IMG/VR virus record: IMGVR_UViG_3300005519_000006
Span: 1-36,309 of that record
Length of the DNA: 36,309 nt
Source: a virus
Direction: 5' to 3' (one strand)
Part shown: piece after piece, positions 8,164 to 14,471 of the stretch
How positions within the stretch are numbered: the stretch's first letter is position 1
Layout of the letters: the number at the start of each line of letters is the position of its first letter
Notes under the pieces: generated by a model
Told to the model about the DNA's origin: nothing
Database searches by the model: none
The model's input: the letters and a program-made list of their open reading frames with translations, nothing else
Program-made: the position numbers and the translations under genes

Positions 8164-8771
8164 TCCGCGCATCACTTAAGCCCAAAAAATGCCGCAACCG
8201 CGACTGCGGAAAGGTTTTCACGCCCGTTCGGACAATGCAGTCCGTATGCTCGCCGGCCTGTGGGCTGGCACTCGCAGCCAGGCAGCGGGCCCAGAAGGAA
8301 GCGCGAGCCAATCGCGAGGAGCGCAAATCGCTCGCAGAGCGCAAAGCAAAACTCAAGACTCGCCGCGAGTGGATTGCCGAGGCTCAGGCGGTCGTCAACA
8401 AGGTGGCGAGGCTGCGGGACATTCTGGCGGGGCATGGGTGTATCTCGTGTGGTGCGAGGCCTGACGCGAGGTTCGGTGGTGCGATGGATGCGGGGCATTA
8501 CAGGTCAGTCGGGAGCGCCCCTCACGCCCGCTTCTACCTGCCGAACATCAGATTGCAATGCAAAAGATGCAATCGTGACCTTGGAGGTGCCGCCGTGAAT
8601 TACCGAATGGGCCTAATCGAACGCATCGGCATAGACCGCGTCAAGGAAATCGAGTCCATGCAGTGGACGGCGAAGTGGTCGATCGAGTACTTGCAGCGGC
8701 TCAAGAAGGTCATGAACAAGAAGGCCCGCAGGTTGGAACGGCGGATTGAACAACGAAAAGAGGCGCCTTGA
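8160..8771 (+). CDS. ninG: NinG (Rap) recombination protein
   Basis: NinG/Rap of lambda is a structure-specific nuclease that cuts branched DNA during recombination (family knowledge). The 203-residue product has the expected layout: an N-terminal zinc ribbon (CRNRDCGKVF, then SVCSPAC), a basic coiled-coil region (about 45-85), then CISCGARP, AGHYRSVGS and LQCKRCNRDLGG, which form the second zinc site of the HNH-like domain. The start is a GTG at 8160 overlapping the previous stop. The gene supports a lambda-like nin region. Confidence 0.92.
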   Translation: MIRASLKPKKCRNRDCGKVFTPVRTMQSVCSPACGLALAARQRAQKEARANREERKSLAERKAKLKTRREWIAEAQAVVNKVARLRDILAGHGCISCGARPDARFGGAMDAGHYRSVGSAPHARFYLPNIRLQCKRCNRDLGGAAVNYRMGLIERIGIDRVKEIESMQWTAKWSIEYLQRLKKVMNKKARRLERRIEQRKEAP

Positions 8772-8956
8772 AATACTTCATCAGCTACCAAGCCAGCAAA
8801 GGCAATCAGAACATGACCGGCCGCTGCGACTTCACCACGACGGAGCCGATTCATAGCGCTGAGCGAATTACATATATTGAGGACTCGTTGAAGCGTGATC
8901 ACGGGTACGACTCACTGACCGTTACTTTTTGGAAGCGTTACGAGGAGGAAGCATGA
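8768..8956 (+). CDS. Small hypothetical protein (62 aa), TTG start
   Basis: The ORF starts with TTG at 8768, whose last two bases are shared with the ninG stop (TTGA), and ends at the ATGA of the next gene (8953). The product begins MKYFISYQASKG and ends with VTFWKRYEEEA. Similar short proteins that start with KYFISYQ are found in phage early regions. The middle (PIHSAERITYIEDSL) suggests a small beta-alpha fold. Function unknown. Confidence 0.65.
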   Translation: MKYFISYQASKGNQNMTGRCDFTTTEPIHSAERITYIEDSLKRDHGYDSLTVTFWKRYEEEA

Positions 8957-9321
8957 ATCTGTTCAATAAATTATTCGGCCGCAAGAAGCAGGAAGGGAAG
9001 CGCACTGTTGTCACGACGCGATCAACCTTTGCGTCCAGCGCTAGCCGCTCGGATGACTCGAATGACTTGCTTAATCCGCTGAATCCTCTGAGCCCAATCA
9101 GCCCATTTAATCCTCTGCACACGTCAATCTACTCTTCTCCGGAGTCGTCTGGCGGCCACCACAGCGCGGACTGGTCAAGTTCTAGCGGTTGCGATACCTC
9201 GTCGCATCACGCGCACGACTACAGCAGTTCGTCTAGCTCATACGACTGTGGTAGCAGTAGTTACGACAGTAGTTCAAGCAGCTTTGATAGTGGTTCGAGC
9301 GGCGGCGGTTCGGATTGGTAA
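8953..9321 (+). CDS. Serine/histidine/glycine-rich low-complexity protein
   Basis: The start at 8953 overlaps the previous stop (ATGA) and follows GAGGAAGC; an in-frame GTG or TTG further upstream (8929) is less likely. Residues 1-25 are basic (NLFNKLFGRKKQEGKR). Residues about 45-60 are Pro/Leu/Asn-rich (LLNPLNPLSPISPFNPL). From about 75 to the end the protein is mainly Ser, with Gly, Asp, His, Tyr and a few Cys, ending GGGSDW. The tail is probably disordered. No catalytic motif is seen. Phages and bacteria often carry short proteins ending in GGxxxW of unknown role. Confidence 0.7.
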   Translation: MNLFNKLFGRKKQEGKRTVVTTRSTFASSASRSDDSNDLLNPLNPLSPISPFNPLHTSIYSSPESSGGHHSADWSSSSGCDTSSHHAHDYSSSSSSYDCGSSSYDSSSSSFDSGSSGGGSDW

Positions 9322-9334
9322 GGAGGCGGCATAA

Positions 9335-9838
9335 ATGGTCAAACGATACGGAACTAGCAGCATGCCCGTGGAGAACGGTATCTACGTCTTGCACTCTGAT
9401 TATGAGGCGCTTGAAACACGACAAGGAGAATTGCGTGAAGAGCGCGACGATTTGCTAAAGGCGCTCGCCGATTGCCGGGACGCAGCATTTGATGAAGACA
9501 TAAATAACCCGCATCTCGACAGTGCGGTCGGCGACCCACTTGAAGTGCCAGCGTATGTTCAATGGGAACTGGAGCGGTTGCGCAGAACGTCGAAGCCGAC
9601 TCGTGACATCGCATGGTGGCACGTGGCGTTGATACTTGTCCCCATAACGACGTTCGTGGCCGGTATGCGCTATCAGATAGCAAGAACCCCTGCGCCGGAG
9701 CCATCTCATATTGTCCTGGAATGCAAGAAGGACGGATCAATAGCTCTGGATATGGGAGGAGCTATCGTGGGCGGAGAATATTTCCTGAAGGCGCTAATCC
9801 GAGCTGCCGAGAAAACCTGCGCATTAAATATTGCCTGA
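9335..9838 (+). CDS. Single-pass membrane protein, unknown function
   Basis: The 167-residue product has a coiled-coil-like N-terminal part (ETRQGELREERDDLLKAL, about 27-45), one hydrophobic segment (WHVALILVPITTFVAGM, about 93-110) and a C-terminal domain of about 55 residues. The start at 9335 has AAGGAGG at 9320-9326. It probably anchors in the inner membrane. It is not a clear holin, as it has a long soluble part on each side. No family recognised. Confidence 0.7.
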   Translation: MVKRYGTSSMPVENGIYVLHSDYEALETRQGELREERDDLLKALADCRDAAFDEDINNPHLDSAVGDPLEVPAYVQWELERLRRTSKPTRDIAWWHVALILVPITTFVAGMRYQIARTPAPEPSHIVLECKKDGSIALDMGGAIVGGEYFLKALIRAAEKTCALNIA

Positions 9839-9847
9839 GGATCATAC

Positions 9848-10024
9848 ATGACCGTCAACGAACTGATAACTGAACTGCGGCGACTCGATGGAGATCTGGA
9901 GGTTTGGTCAACTCATCCTGAGTGGGGAATCCAGTGGGGAGCCATCAAGGGCGTTGGTGGCTCAATCACCGACCAATTCCAACGGGTCGCGCTGATCGTT
10001 ACCGATGACGAGGAGCAAGCATGA
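9848..10024 (+). CDS. Small hypothetical protein (58 aa)
   Basis: This ORF starts nine bases after the previous stop and overlaps the next gene by ATGA (10021). The product, MTVNELITELRRLDGDLEVW onward, has the TVxELIxxLxxLxxDxxV pattern seen in short proteins of many phages and bacteria, thought to be a small alpha/beta fold. It ends acidic (TDDEEQA). A ribosome binding site is only weakly visible (TGAGGATC at 9837-9844). Function unknown. Confidence 0.65.
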   Translation: MTVNELITELRRLDGDLEVWSTHPEWGIQWGAIKGVGGSITDQFQRVALIVTDDEEQA

Positions 10025-10224
10025 AAACAGTCCTACTCTGCGTCGGCTTCTACGGCCTCGGCGTATTCAACTGCGCAGTCTTTGCTGCGGTGTACCTCCT
10101 CCACCGTCCCAAGTATGTGGCGCCGACGATGCGGAGGAAGTGGCGGGATGCGCCGGTTGTTGAAAAGGCGGCTGTTCCAGAAGAGCCGATATACATGTAC
10201 GGCGTCACTGGAGAGGAGCGGTGA
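10021..10224 (+). CDS. Small membrane protein (67 aa)
   Basis: The N terminus has one long hydrophobic segment (VLLCVGFYGLGVFNCAVFA, about 4-23) followed by a basic, proline-containing tail. It is likely a single-pass inner-membrane protein; a cleaved export signal is less likely because the segment has no clear AxA site. It is the last gene before the promoter of the late regulator candidate. Function unknown. Confidence 0.65.
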   Translation: MKTVLLCVGFYGLGVFNCAVFAAVYLLHRPKYVAPTMRRKWRDAPVVEKAAVPEEPIYMYGVTGEER

Positions 10225-10228
10225 CGTT

Positions 10229-10256
10229 TTGAGTTGTCCTTAGTAGCTCGTAAAAT
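10229..10256 (+). promoter_or_regulatory. Putative sigma70 promoter ahead of the Q-like gene
   Basis: TTGAGT (10229-10234) and TAAAAT (10251-10256) are separated by 16 bases. It lies just after a run of overlapping genes ends, which is where an extra promoter would be expected. Transcription would start near 10263, which favours the ATG at 10306 as the start of the next gene. The -35 is identical to that of the promoter at 11457. Confidence 0.5.
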
Positions 10257-10305
10257 AATGGCTTCAGATAGCGTTGTTATCCACAAGACTTGGTGCGGGG
10301 TTCGC

Positions 10306-10698
10306 ATGGACGTTGTGACTGAAGGGAAAGCCATTGCGCAGAGCGAAGACAAGCGCATCCACGAGTTCTGTCTGAAATGGGCCTCGTGGCACAGATCGCG
10401 GCGCCTGTTCGCCCCGCCCGTCCCGCAGAATCTCTTGGTGAGATTGCAAAACCTTCCGGGAGGTGAGGTTCCTGACGCCGAACTGAGCGCCAGTGCGAGC
10501 TATTTCAACCTGGCGCTGCTCGGCATGCCTGAAGGACGGCCGAAGCTGGCGTTCTACTGCTACTACCTGCACCGCGTGCGACCGCTAAAGCTGCTGGCGG
10601 ATGAGTTGGAGGTGACCGAGCAGGGCATGCACAAGATGATCAAGACGTTCCGCACGAATGCGCACCGGGCGTATCACCGGATGCTGGCGGGAGCCTAA
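10306..10698 (+). CDS. HTH protein, candidate Q-like late-gene antiterminator
   Basis: The 130-residue protein ends in a helix-turn-helix: RPLKLLADELEVTEQGMHKMIKTF, preceded by a YCYYLHR segment. Size, position at the end of the early region and placement just upstream of a promoter-terminator pair (11457-11550) fit a phage Q-type antiterminator or another late regulator. Sequence similarity to a named Q family is not certain. ATGs at 10258 (146 residues) and 10306, and a TTG at 10234, are possible starts. 10306 is chosen because GCGGGG precedes it and the putative promoter would exclude the others. Confidence 0.6.
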   Translation: MDVVTEGKAIAQSEDKRIHEFCLKWASWHRSRRLFAPPVPQNLLVRLQNLPGGEVPDAELSASASYFNLALLGMPEGRPKLAFYCYYLHRVRPLKLLADELEVTEQGMHKMIKTFRTNAHRAYHRMLAGA

Positions 10699-10700
10699 TA

Positions 10701-11426
10701 ATGAGCTTCGTCAAACGCTTTGAGCGCAACACTGCCGGCCGTGACTTTGCTGTAGGCGACATTCACGGCCACTTCAAGGTGCTGGAAACGGTTCTCGATG
10801 GAATTGGGTTCGACTGCGTCAAAGACCGGCTTTTCTCGGTAGGCGATTTGGTTGACCGTGGTCCTGATTCGGAAATGGCACTCGACTGGATCGACAAGCC
10901 GTGGTTCCACGCGGTGCGTGGCAATCACGAGGACATGGCTATCCGTTACCCGAACGGAAACATGGATGCCGCGAATTATTGCGCCAATGGAGGTGCGTGG
11001 AACGTCGGGAATCCCCGTCATCTGCAGATGGCATTCTCGTGCGCACTCGGAGCCCTCCCTATCGCCATTGAGGTTGAAACAGAGTCTGGTTTGATAGGTA
11101 TCGTGCATGCCGACTGCCCTTTCCCGAACTGGCATGACTTCGTTGTCTCGCTGGACGACGCCAACATGTCGAACACGATGTGGAAAGCCGTTTATGAGGC
11201 GGCGATATGGTCTCGTGAGCGCATTCAGGAAGAGGACCAATCTGGCGTGCCAGACATTCGCGCCCTGATCGTCGGCCATACGCCGCTGAAGAAGCCCGCA
11301 ATACTGGGCAACGTGCATTACATCGACACTGGCGGTTGGCTGCGCGACGGACATTTCACGGTAATCAACCTGGCGACGCTGGAGGCAATCCCGCCGATGC
11401 CGAAGAAGCTGGATTGGGGCGCCTGA
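10701..11426 (+). CDS. Serine/threonine protein phosphatase, lambda PP (NinI) type
   Basis: This is a metal-dependent phosphoesterase of the PPP family as in lambda orf221. The motifs are all present: GDIHG (19-23), GDLVDRG (48-54), GNHE (74-77), a metal-ligand His in IVHADC, and VGHTP near residue 193. The 241 residues match the family. The start ATG follows the upstream stop by two bases. In lambda the phosphatase lies in the nin region next to Q, and the same grouping is seen here with the order changed. It may dephosphorylate host proteins; target unknown. Confidence 0.92.
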   Translation: MSFVKRFERNTAGRDFAVGDIHGHFKVLETVLDGIGFDCVKDRLFSVGDLVDRGPDSEMALDWIDKPWFHAVRGNHEDMAIRYPNGNMDAANYCANGGAWNVGNPRHLQMAFSCALGALPIAIEVETESGLIGIVHADCPFPNWHDFVVSLDDANMSNTMWKAVYEAAIWSRERIQEEDQSGVPDIRALIVGHTPLKKPAILGNVHYIDTGGWLRDGHFTVINLATLEAIPPMPKKLDWGA

Positions 11427-11427
11427 T

Positions 11428-11462
11428 ACTCAACTAAAAAGTTGATAACGCCGTGGTTGAGT
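11428..11462. repeat. Inverted repeats overlapping the late promoter -35
   Basis: ACTCAAC (11428-11434) and GTTGAGT (11456-11462) form a 7-base inverted repeat; the right arm contains the -35 box TTGAGT. Inside it, CAACT (11431-11435) and AGTTG (11440-11444) form another inverted repeat around AAAA. This is where a regulator such as a Q-like protein could bind. Confidence 0.55.
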
Positions 11463-11485
11463 AAAGGGGGCTAAATCTCTATGAT
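11457..11485 (+). promoter_or_regulatory. Strong sigma70-like promoter, candidate late promoter (pR'-like)
   Basis: TTGAGT (11457-11462), a 17-base spacer and TATGAT (11480-11485) give a near-consensus promoter. It lies in a non-coding gap right after the phosphatase gene. Transcription would start near 11492 and meet an intrinsic terminator about 45 bases later, as at lambda pR'/tR'. Confidence 0.7.
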
Positions 11486-11520
11486 TTCTGAAAGTCTGGA
11501 ATTTGTCGCTCAGACAAAAC

Positions 11521-11550
11521 AAGCCCTGCCAAGTGTGGGGCTTTTTGCTT
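11521..11550 (+). terminator. Intrinsic terminator (tR'-like) after the late promoter
   Basis: AAGCCC (11521-11526) pairs with GGGCTT (11538-11543) around an 11-base loop, followed by a T-rich tract (TTTTTGCTTT). An A-rich run precedes it. It would stop transcripts from the promoter at 11457 unless an antitermination factor acts. Confidence 0.7.
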
Positions 11551-11556
11551 TCTGTC

Positions 11557-11802
11557 ATGGCCCGTTCAATCACATTCCAGTCTCGCTCGTTCGGCATGGA
11601 GCCATCGCGCGCATTGGAACAAAAGCAGGCCGAAGAAGCAAGGCAACGCAAACACGGTACGCTGCATGTCAAGGCCGGCTGGAGTGCGGCTCGCCGTGCA
11701 GCGGAAGCCCTCTTCGCCCCTGAGCCTGTTCTGGCGTCCGTTCAGGGCACCCCGAGCAATTCGGGCCAAGCCGGAAAGACCGGCAAGGATTTGCAGCAAT
11801 GA
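11557..11802 (+). CDS. Small hypothetical protein (81 aa)
   Basis: This is the first ORF after the terminator. From the ATG at 11557 the product is basic in its first half (MARSITFQSRSFGMEPSRAL) and rich in Ala, Gly, Ser and Gln at its end. No good ribosome binding site is visible before 11557 or before the alternative ATG at 11596, which lowers confidence. Its stop overlaps the next start (ATGA at 11799), which supports it. No domain is recognised. Confidence 0.45.
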   Translation: MARSITFQSRSFGMEPSRALEQKQAEEARQRKHGTLHVKAGWSAARRAAEALFAPEPVLASVQGTPSNSGQAGKTGKDLQQ

Positions 11803-11957
11803 ACCCGCAAGAGTTGATAGACAGCATTGAAGCCGATTTGCAGCGCATCCGAAATCTTGATCCGGCGCTGCTGGCTTCTCTCATAAGCCGTTTAGACGAG
11901 TTAAGGGGAATGTATGGCCGGGATGGTGCTGAGGGATCTGGATTACAGCGATCTTGA
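11799..11957 (+). CDS. Small hypothetical protein (52 aa)
   Basis: The ORF begins at an ATG overlapping the previous stop. The product starts MNPQELIDSIEADLQRIRNL and is mainly helical, with a probable coiled coil up to about residue 38. Its 3' end overlaps the next gene by 44 bases in another frame, so the last 14 residues may not matter. No domain is recognised. Confidence 0.45.
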   Translation: MNPQELIDSIEADLQRIRNLDPALLASLISRLDELRGMYGRDGAEGSGLQRS

Positions 11958-12198
11958 GCAGTTCGGGCGTGTGACAATTGACTACGACAGGCGCGGCGTC
12001 GCAATCACTGTCGATGGTTTCGAGTTCTCCGGCGCTGGCACGTGTCGGCAGCATGTTGGCAAGGCATTGGCATGGGCTAGGGACGCGTTGGACGTTGAGA
12101 TCGCGGCGATTCGCCTATCGCCGGGCGGCCACATCAGATCATGTACCGACCTCGATCAGCGGATGCTAGATGAGCAGCGCAATGAGGAAACCAGATGA
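11914..12198 (+). CDS. Hypothetical protein (94 aa)
   Basis: The start at 11914 has AAGGGG seven bases upstream (11903-11908), a good site. The product has beta-rich stretches (GRVTIDYDRRGVAITVDGFEF) and one helix (HVGKALAWARDAL). No catalytic motif, membrane segment or known family is recognised. The stop overlaps the next tiny ORF (ATGA at 12195). Confidence 0.65.
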   Translation: MAGMVLRDLDYSDLEQFGRVTIDYDRRGVAITVDGFEFSGAGTCRQHVGKALAWARDALDVEIAAIRLSPGGHIRSCTDLDQRMLDEQRNEETR

Positions 12199-12290
12199 AC
12201 CCGGTGACAGCGTATCTCCTACTGCTAGCCACGATCAGCATGGGCACGACGCAAGTACTGATCGACCTGGCGGAAGGCTGGGATTTGTGA
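12195..12290 (+). CDS. Tiny hydrophobic peptide (31 aa)
   Basis: The ORF overlaps the previous stop (ATGA) and the next GTG (GTGA at 12287). The peptide MNPVTAYLLLLATISMGTTQ plus a short acidic end contains one hydrophobic stretch, so it may be a membrane peptide. It is short, and overlap is the only positional support. It is too short to be called a holin. Confidence 0.35.
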   Translation: MNPVTAYLLLLATISMGTTQVLIDLAEGWDL

Positions 12291-12373
12291 GTTACGGTCC
12301 GCGCTGCTGGTGGTGTGCGAGATTGATGCAAGGCAGAGCGCAATGCTGCCATCCACTGACTGTTGGGGATTGA
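12287..12373 (+). CDS. Tiny cysteine-rich peptide (28 aa)
   Basis: A GTG overlapping the previous stop opens a frame encoding VSYGPRCWWCARLMQG then RAQCCHPLTVGD. The CxxC...CCH pattern could bind one zinc ion. The same frame continues upstream to an ATG at 12170 that would give 67 residues overlapping two other ORFs; the GTG is preferred for its overlap. Very short, so it may not be a gene. Confidence 0.3.
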   Translation: MSYGPRCWWCARLMQGRAQCCHPLTVGD

Positions 12374-12397
12374 GATGGGAAGCGACGCAAGCTAACT

Positions 12398-12452
12398 TGT
12401 ACGATTTTCCGCCCGTGTACGAAAATTTCGTACAGGCCGCAGAAATCGTACA
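12398..12452. repeat. Symmetric array of four TGTACGA half-sites
   Basis: Two nested inverted repeats share one axis at 12425. The outer arms are TGTACGATTT (12398-12407) and AAATCGTACA (12443-12452). The inner arms are TGTACGAAA (12416-12424) and TTTCGTACA (12426-12434). The spacers between outer and inner arms are exactly 8 bases on each side and are not complementary, so the symmetry is in the sites, as in an operator. A weak promoter (TTGTAC 12397-12402, GAAAAT 12421-12426) could lie within it. Confidence 0.8.
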
Positions 12453-12459
12453 CGGCACG

Positions 12460-12865
12460 AACAAGGGTGGTAGCGCAGGGCGCAGGCCGGATGCGCGAAC
12501 CCGTAACATGCAGCGAACATGCCGGGAGAAGAGACCGGACAATTCAAGGTGTAGCAACCGGCGGACCGGGATGCTACGAAGCCCACCAAGAAAGTAGTGC
12601 TGGTGCCGAACTGATCAGCGGCCGATCGCCTCACGAAACGAGGCCCTTCATGAATTGCGCTCGGCTTAATCTGCTGAGGGGCGCGACCGGTTAGCGCATT
12701 AACCTGGGGCTGCCGGGCGCAATCCACGAAGGTGAAATTAGCGACGCGCCTGGCGATAGCCACCCACGGGTCACGCGGTCGCGCGAAAGTAGCTTTCACC
12801 CTGTCTCTTCGTGCCGACTCCCCCTCGTCGTCATGATCTGCCCGCTTCGGCGGGCTTTTTTATTT
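12460..12865 (+). ncRNA. Candidate structured non-coding RNA or late leader RNA
   Basis: Successive helices can be drawn by eye. They include GCGCA/TGCGC (12480-12496); GTAGCA/TGCTAC enclosing CCGG-CGGA-CCGG (12551-12577); CACCA/TGGTG (12584-12605); GCCTC/GAGGC (12628-12644); and GGTTA/TAACC (12689-12704). A 13-bp stem pairs CACGAAGGTGAAA (12725-12737) with TTTCACC (12794-12800) and TTCGTG (12808-12813). It encloses GCGAC-GCG/CGC-G-GTCGC (12741-12782) and TGGC-GATA-GCCA (12751-12762). The element ends in a UUCG terminator. The 5' end is not known. It could be a stand-alone RNA or a leader controlling late read-through. It matches no RNA family I can name. Confidence 0.5.
12840..12865 (+). terminator. 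Intrinsic terminator with UUCG tetraloop
   Basis: GCCCGC (12840-12845), loop TTCG, GCGGGC (12850-12855), then TTTTTTATTT. This is a textbook intrinsic terminator at the end of the non-coding interval and 11 bases before the next gene start, so it would have to be read through for expression of that gene from upstream. Confidence 0.92.
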
Positions 12866-12875
12866 GGTGCGACCG

Positions 12876-13262
12876 ATGACGCGCAAACCCAAGACGACAT
12901 CGGCGCAATGGCTCGGAATCCCGGTTTTCCCGATCCCGATCTTCGGCGGCAAACTCGTGCTATGCACTGCGGCTGAAGAGTGGGACACGGCAGCGACAGC
13001 GTTTGGCGATGTGACTGGCACAGACGGCTGCAAGGGTCTGGCGATGCGCTACTACAGCGAGGAGCATGGCCGGGTCTATGCAATTGGCGTGTTCGACAAG
13101 GCTGTTGACACGCTCGTCCACGAGTTGGCGCACGCGACATTCTTTCTGCTGGGCGATGTCGGCATTCCTGTTTCCTCTGGCGAGGATAACGAGTCGTTCA
13201 CCTACGTCTTGGGCTGGTTGATGCGGGAAGTGTTCCCCGTGTTTCAGGCTGCAGTCAAATAA
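12876..13262 (+). CDS. Zinc metallopeptidase-like protein (HExxH)
   Basis: The 128-residue product contains VHELAHATF (His82, Glu83, His86), the zincin signature, and a downstream acidic stretch EDNES (103-107) that could supply the third ligand. Similar short HE..H proteins are frequent in phages; substrate unknown. The ATG at 12876 is chosen, but TTG 12864 and GTG 12867 are in frame and no site has a strong ribosome binding site. The gene begins right after a strong terminator. It may process a head or tail protein or act on host proteins; this is inference. Confidence 0.7.
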   Translation: MTRKPKTTSAQWLGIPVFPIPIFGGKLVLCTAAEEWDTAATAFGDVTGTDGCKGLAMRYYSEEHGRVYAIGVFDKAVDTLVHELAHATFFLLGDVGIPVSSGEDNESFTYVLGWLMREVFPVFQAAVK

Positions 13263-13286
13263 TCGAAACTCTTTAGGGGAAAGATT

Positions 13287-14471
13287 GTGGCGCGACAATA
13301 CGATCCACGATTGCGTGAGTTCGCAGATGGGCGCGAGCGGGATTTCCTCGATGCTTTAGAGAAGCACGGCAAGCCCACGGCCGCAGCCAGATCGCTGGGG
13401 CTGCATCACAGCATTCTGATTCGCGCTCTGGATAATCTGGAGAAGCGGGCGGCGAAGATGGGGTATAGCCCCGAGCATCATTTCGTGCATTCGGTGCCGG
13501 ATGGCTTCGTCGCTGATGGCGTGTCGACGTATTTCAACGCCGATGGACAGCCGACCGGCCAATGGGTAAAGGCAAAGGCCGATAAGGCGCGGCAGGAACA
13601 GATCCTCCGCGCAGCCTTTGATGCAATGGCGGAAACGCTGCCGCGGGTGAGGCCGGCGCCGATTCCGTCAGGCACCAGTGACGCACTGTGCAACCTGTAC
13701 ACATTCACCGATTACCACCTTGGCATGCTTGCCTGGGGCAAGGAAACCGGCGCGGACTGGGACTTGAAGATAGCTGAGCGCACGCTGGTGTCAGCGTTTG
13801 CGCACATGATCGAAGCGGCTCCCAAGGCCAGCACGGCATTTGTCGCGCAACTGGGTGACTTCCTGCATAGCGATGGTTCGGGCGGCATGTTGCCGGTCAC
13901 TCCCCTGCACCAGAATGTCCTTGACCAGGACGGCCGCTATTCAAAGATCGTGGGCGTCGCTATCCGCGTCCTGCGCCGCATCATAGATTTCGCGCTCGAG
14001 CGGCACGACAAGGTTGTCGTCCTGATGGCGGAAGGGAATCACGACCTCAGTTCGAGCGTATGGCTTCGCGCCATGTTTCGCGCGCTGTATGAGGACGAGC
14101 CTCGGGTGACGGTGATCGACTCCGAGTCGCCCTACTACGCCTGGCAGCATGGCACGAACATGCTCGGCTTCCATCATGGGCACCTGACCCGGAAGGAAAA
14201 CATGCCGTTACTCTTTGCCGCGAAATTTCCGGCAATGTGGGGAGCGACAACCAAGCGCGTCATTCACACCGGCCACCAGCACCACAAGGACGAGAAAGAG
14301 CACAACGGCGTGACCGTAGTTCAGCACCGAACGCTGGCGGCGAACGACGCCCACTCTGCCCGTCGCGGTTATGTCTCGGAGCGCTCAGCACAGGCAATCA
14401 CCTATCACGTCAAGTATGGCGAGGTAGCGCGCAACACGGTTGTGCCAGAGATGTTCGAGGTGACCCCATGA
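13287..14471 (+). CDS. Metallophosphoesterase with N-terminal HTH segment
   Basis: The GTG start at 13287 follows AGGGGAA. Residues about 15-52 (DFLDALEKHGKPTAAARSLG and following) look like a helix-turn-helix of the kind found in terminase small subunits. The phosphoesterase core has FTDYHLG (Asp142, His144), QLGDF (190-192), EGNHD (249-253), HHGH (296-299) and HTGHQHH (327-333), the five metal-binding blocks of the calcineurin-like fold. Proteins of this build are known in phage late regions, but the substrate (protein, nucleotide or DNA ends) is not known. The stop overlaps the repeat-protein start (ATGA at 14468). Confidence 0.88.
   Translation: MARQYDPRLREFADGRERDFLDALEKHGKPTAAARSLGLHHSILIRALDNLEKRAAKMGYSPEHHFVHSVPDGFVADGVSTYFNADGQPTGQWVKAKADKARQEQILRAAFDAMAETLPRVRPAPIPSGTSDALCNLYTFTDYHLGMLAWGKETGADWDLKIAERTLVSAFAHMIEAAPKASTAFVAQLGDFLHSDGSGGMLPVTPLHQNVLDQDGRYSKIVGVAIRVLRRIIDFALERHDKVVVLMAEGNHDLSSSVWLRAMFRALYEDEPRVTVIDSESPYYAWQHGTNMLGFHHGHLTRKENMPLLFAAKFPAMWGATTKRVIHTGHQHHKDEKEHNGVTVVQHRTLAANDAHSARRGYVSERSAQAITYHVKYGEVARNTVVPEMFEVTP

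Larger units (their letters stand above)
12374..12875. other. Long non-coding interval
   Basis: About 500 bases without a convincing gene, in a phage where other gaps are under 140 bases. ORFs of up to 135 codons on either strand lack ribosome binding sites and protein-like composition. The interval contains the half-site array (12398-12452), a run of RNA helices (12480-12813) and a terminator (12840-12865), each listed separately. Confidence 0.75.

Noticed and set aside
12310-12597. 95-codon + frame beginning in the tiny ORF region
   Set aside because: The first part looks somewhat protein-like (NLYDFPPVYENFVQAAEIV), but it spans the operator-like repeats and then turns into Arg-rich text, with no ribosome binding site. 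A remnant gene cannot be ruled out.
12551-12605. Possible tRNA 3' end (CCCACCA)
   Set aside because: There is no matching acceptor stem, no TTCGA T-loop and no anticodon arm in the right place.
12392-12799. 135-codon open frame on the - strand across the non-coding interval
   Set aside because: No ribosome binding site, unusual composition, and it runs through the symmetric half-sites and RNA stems.
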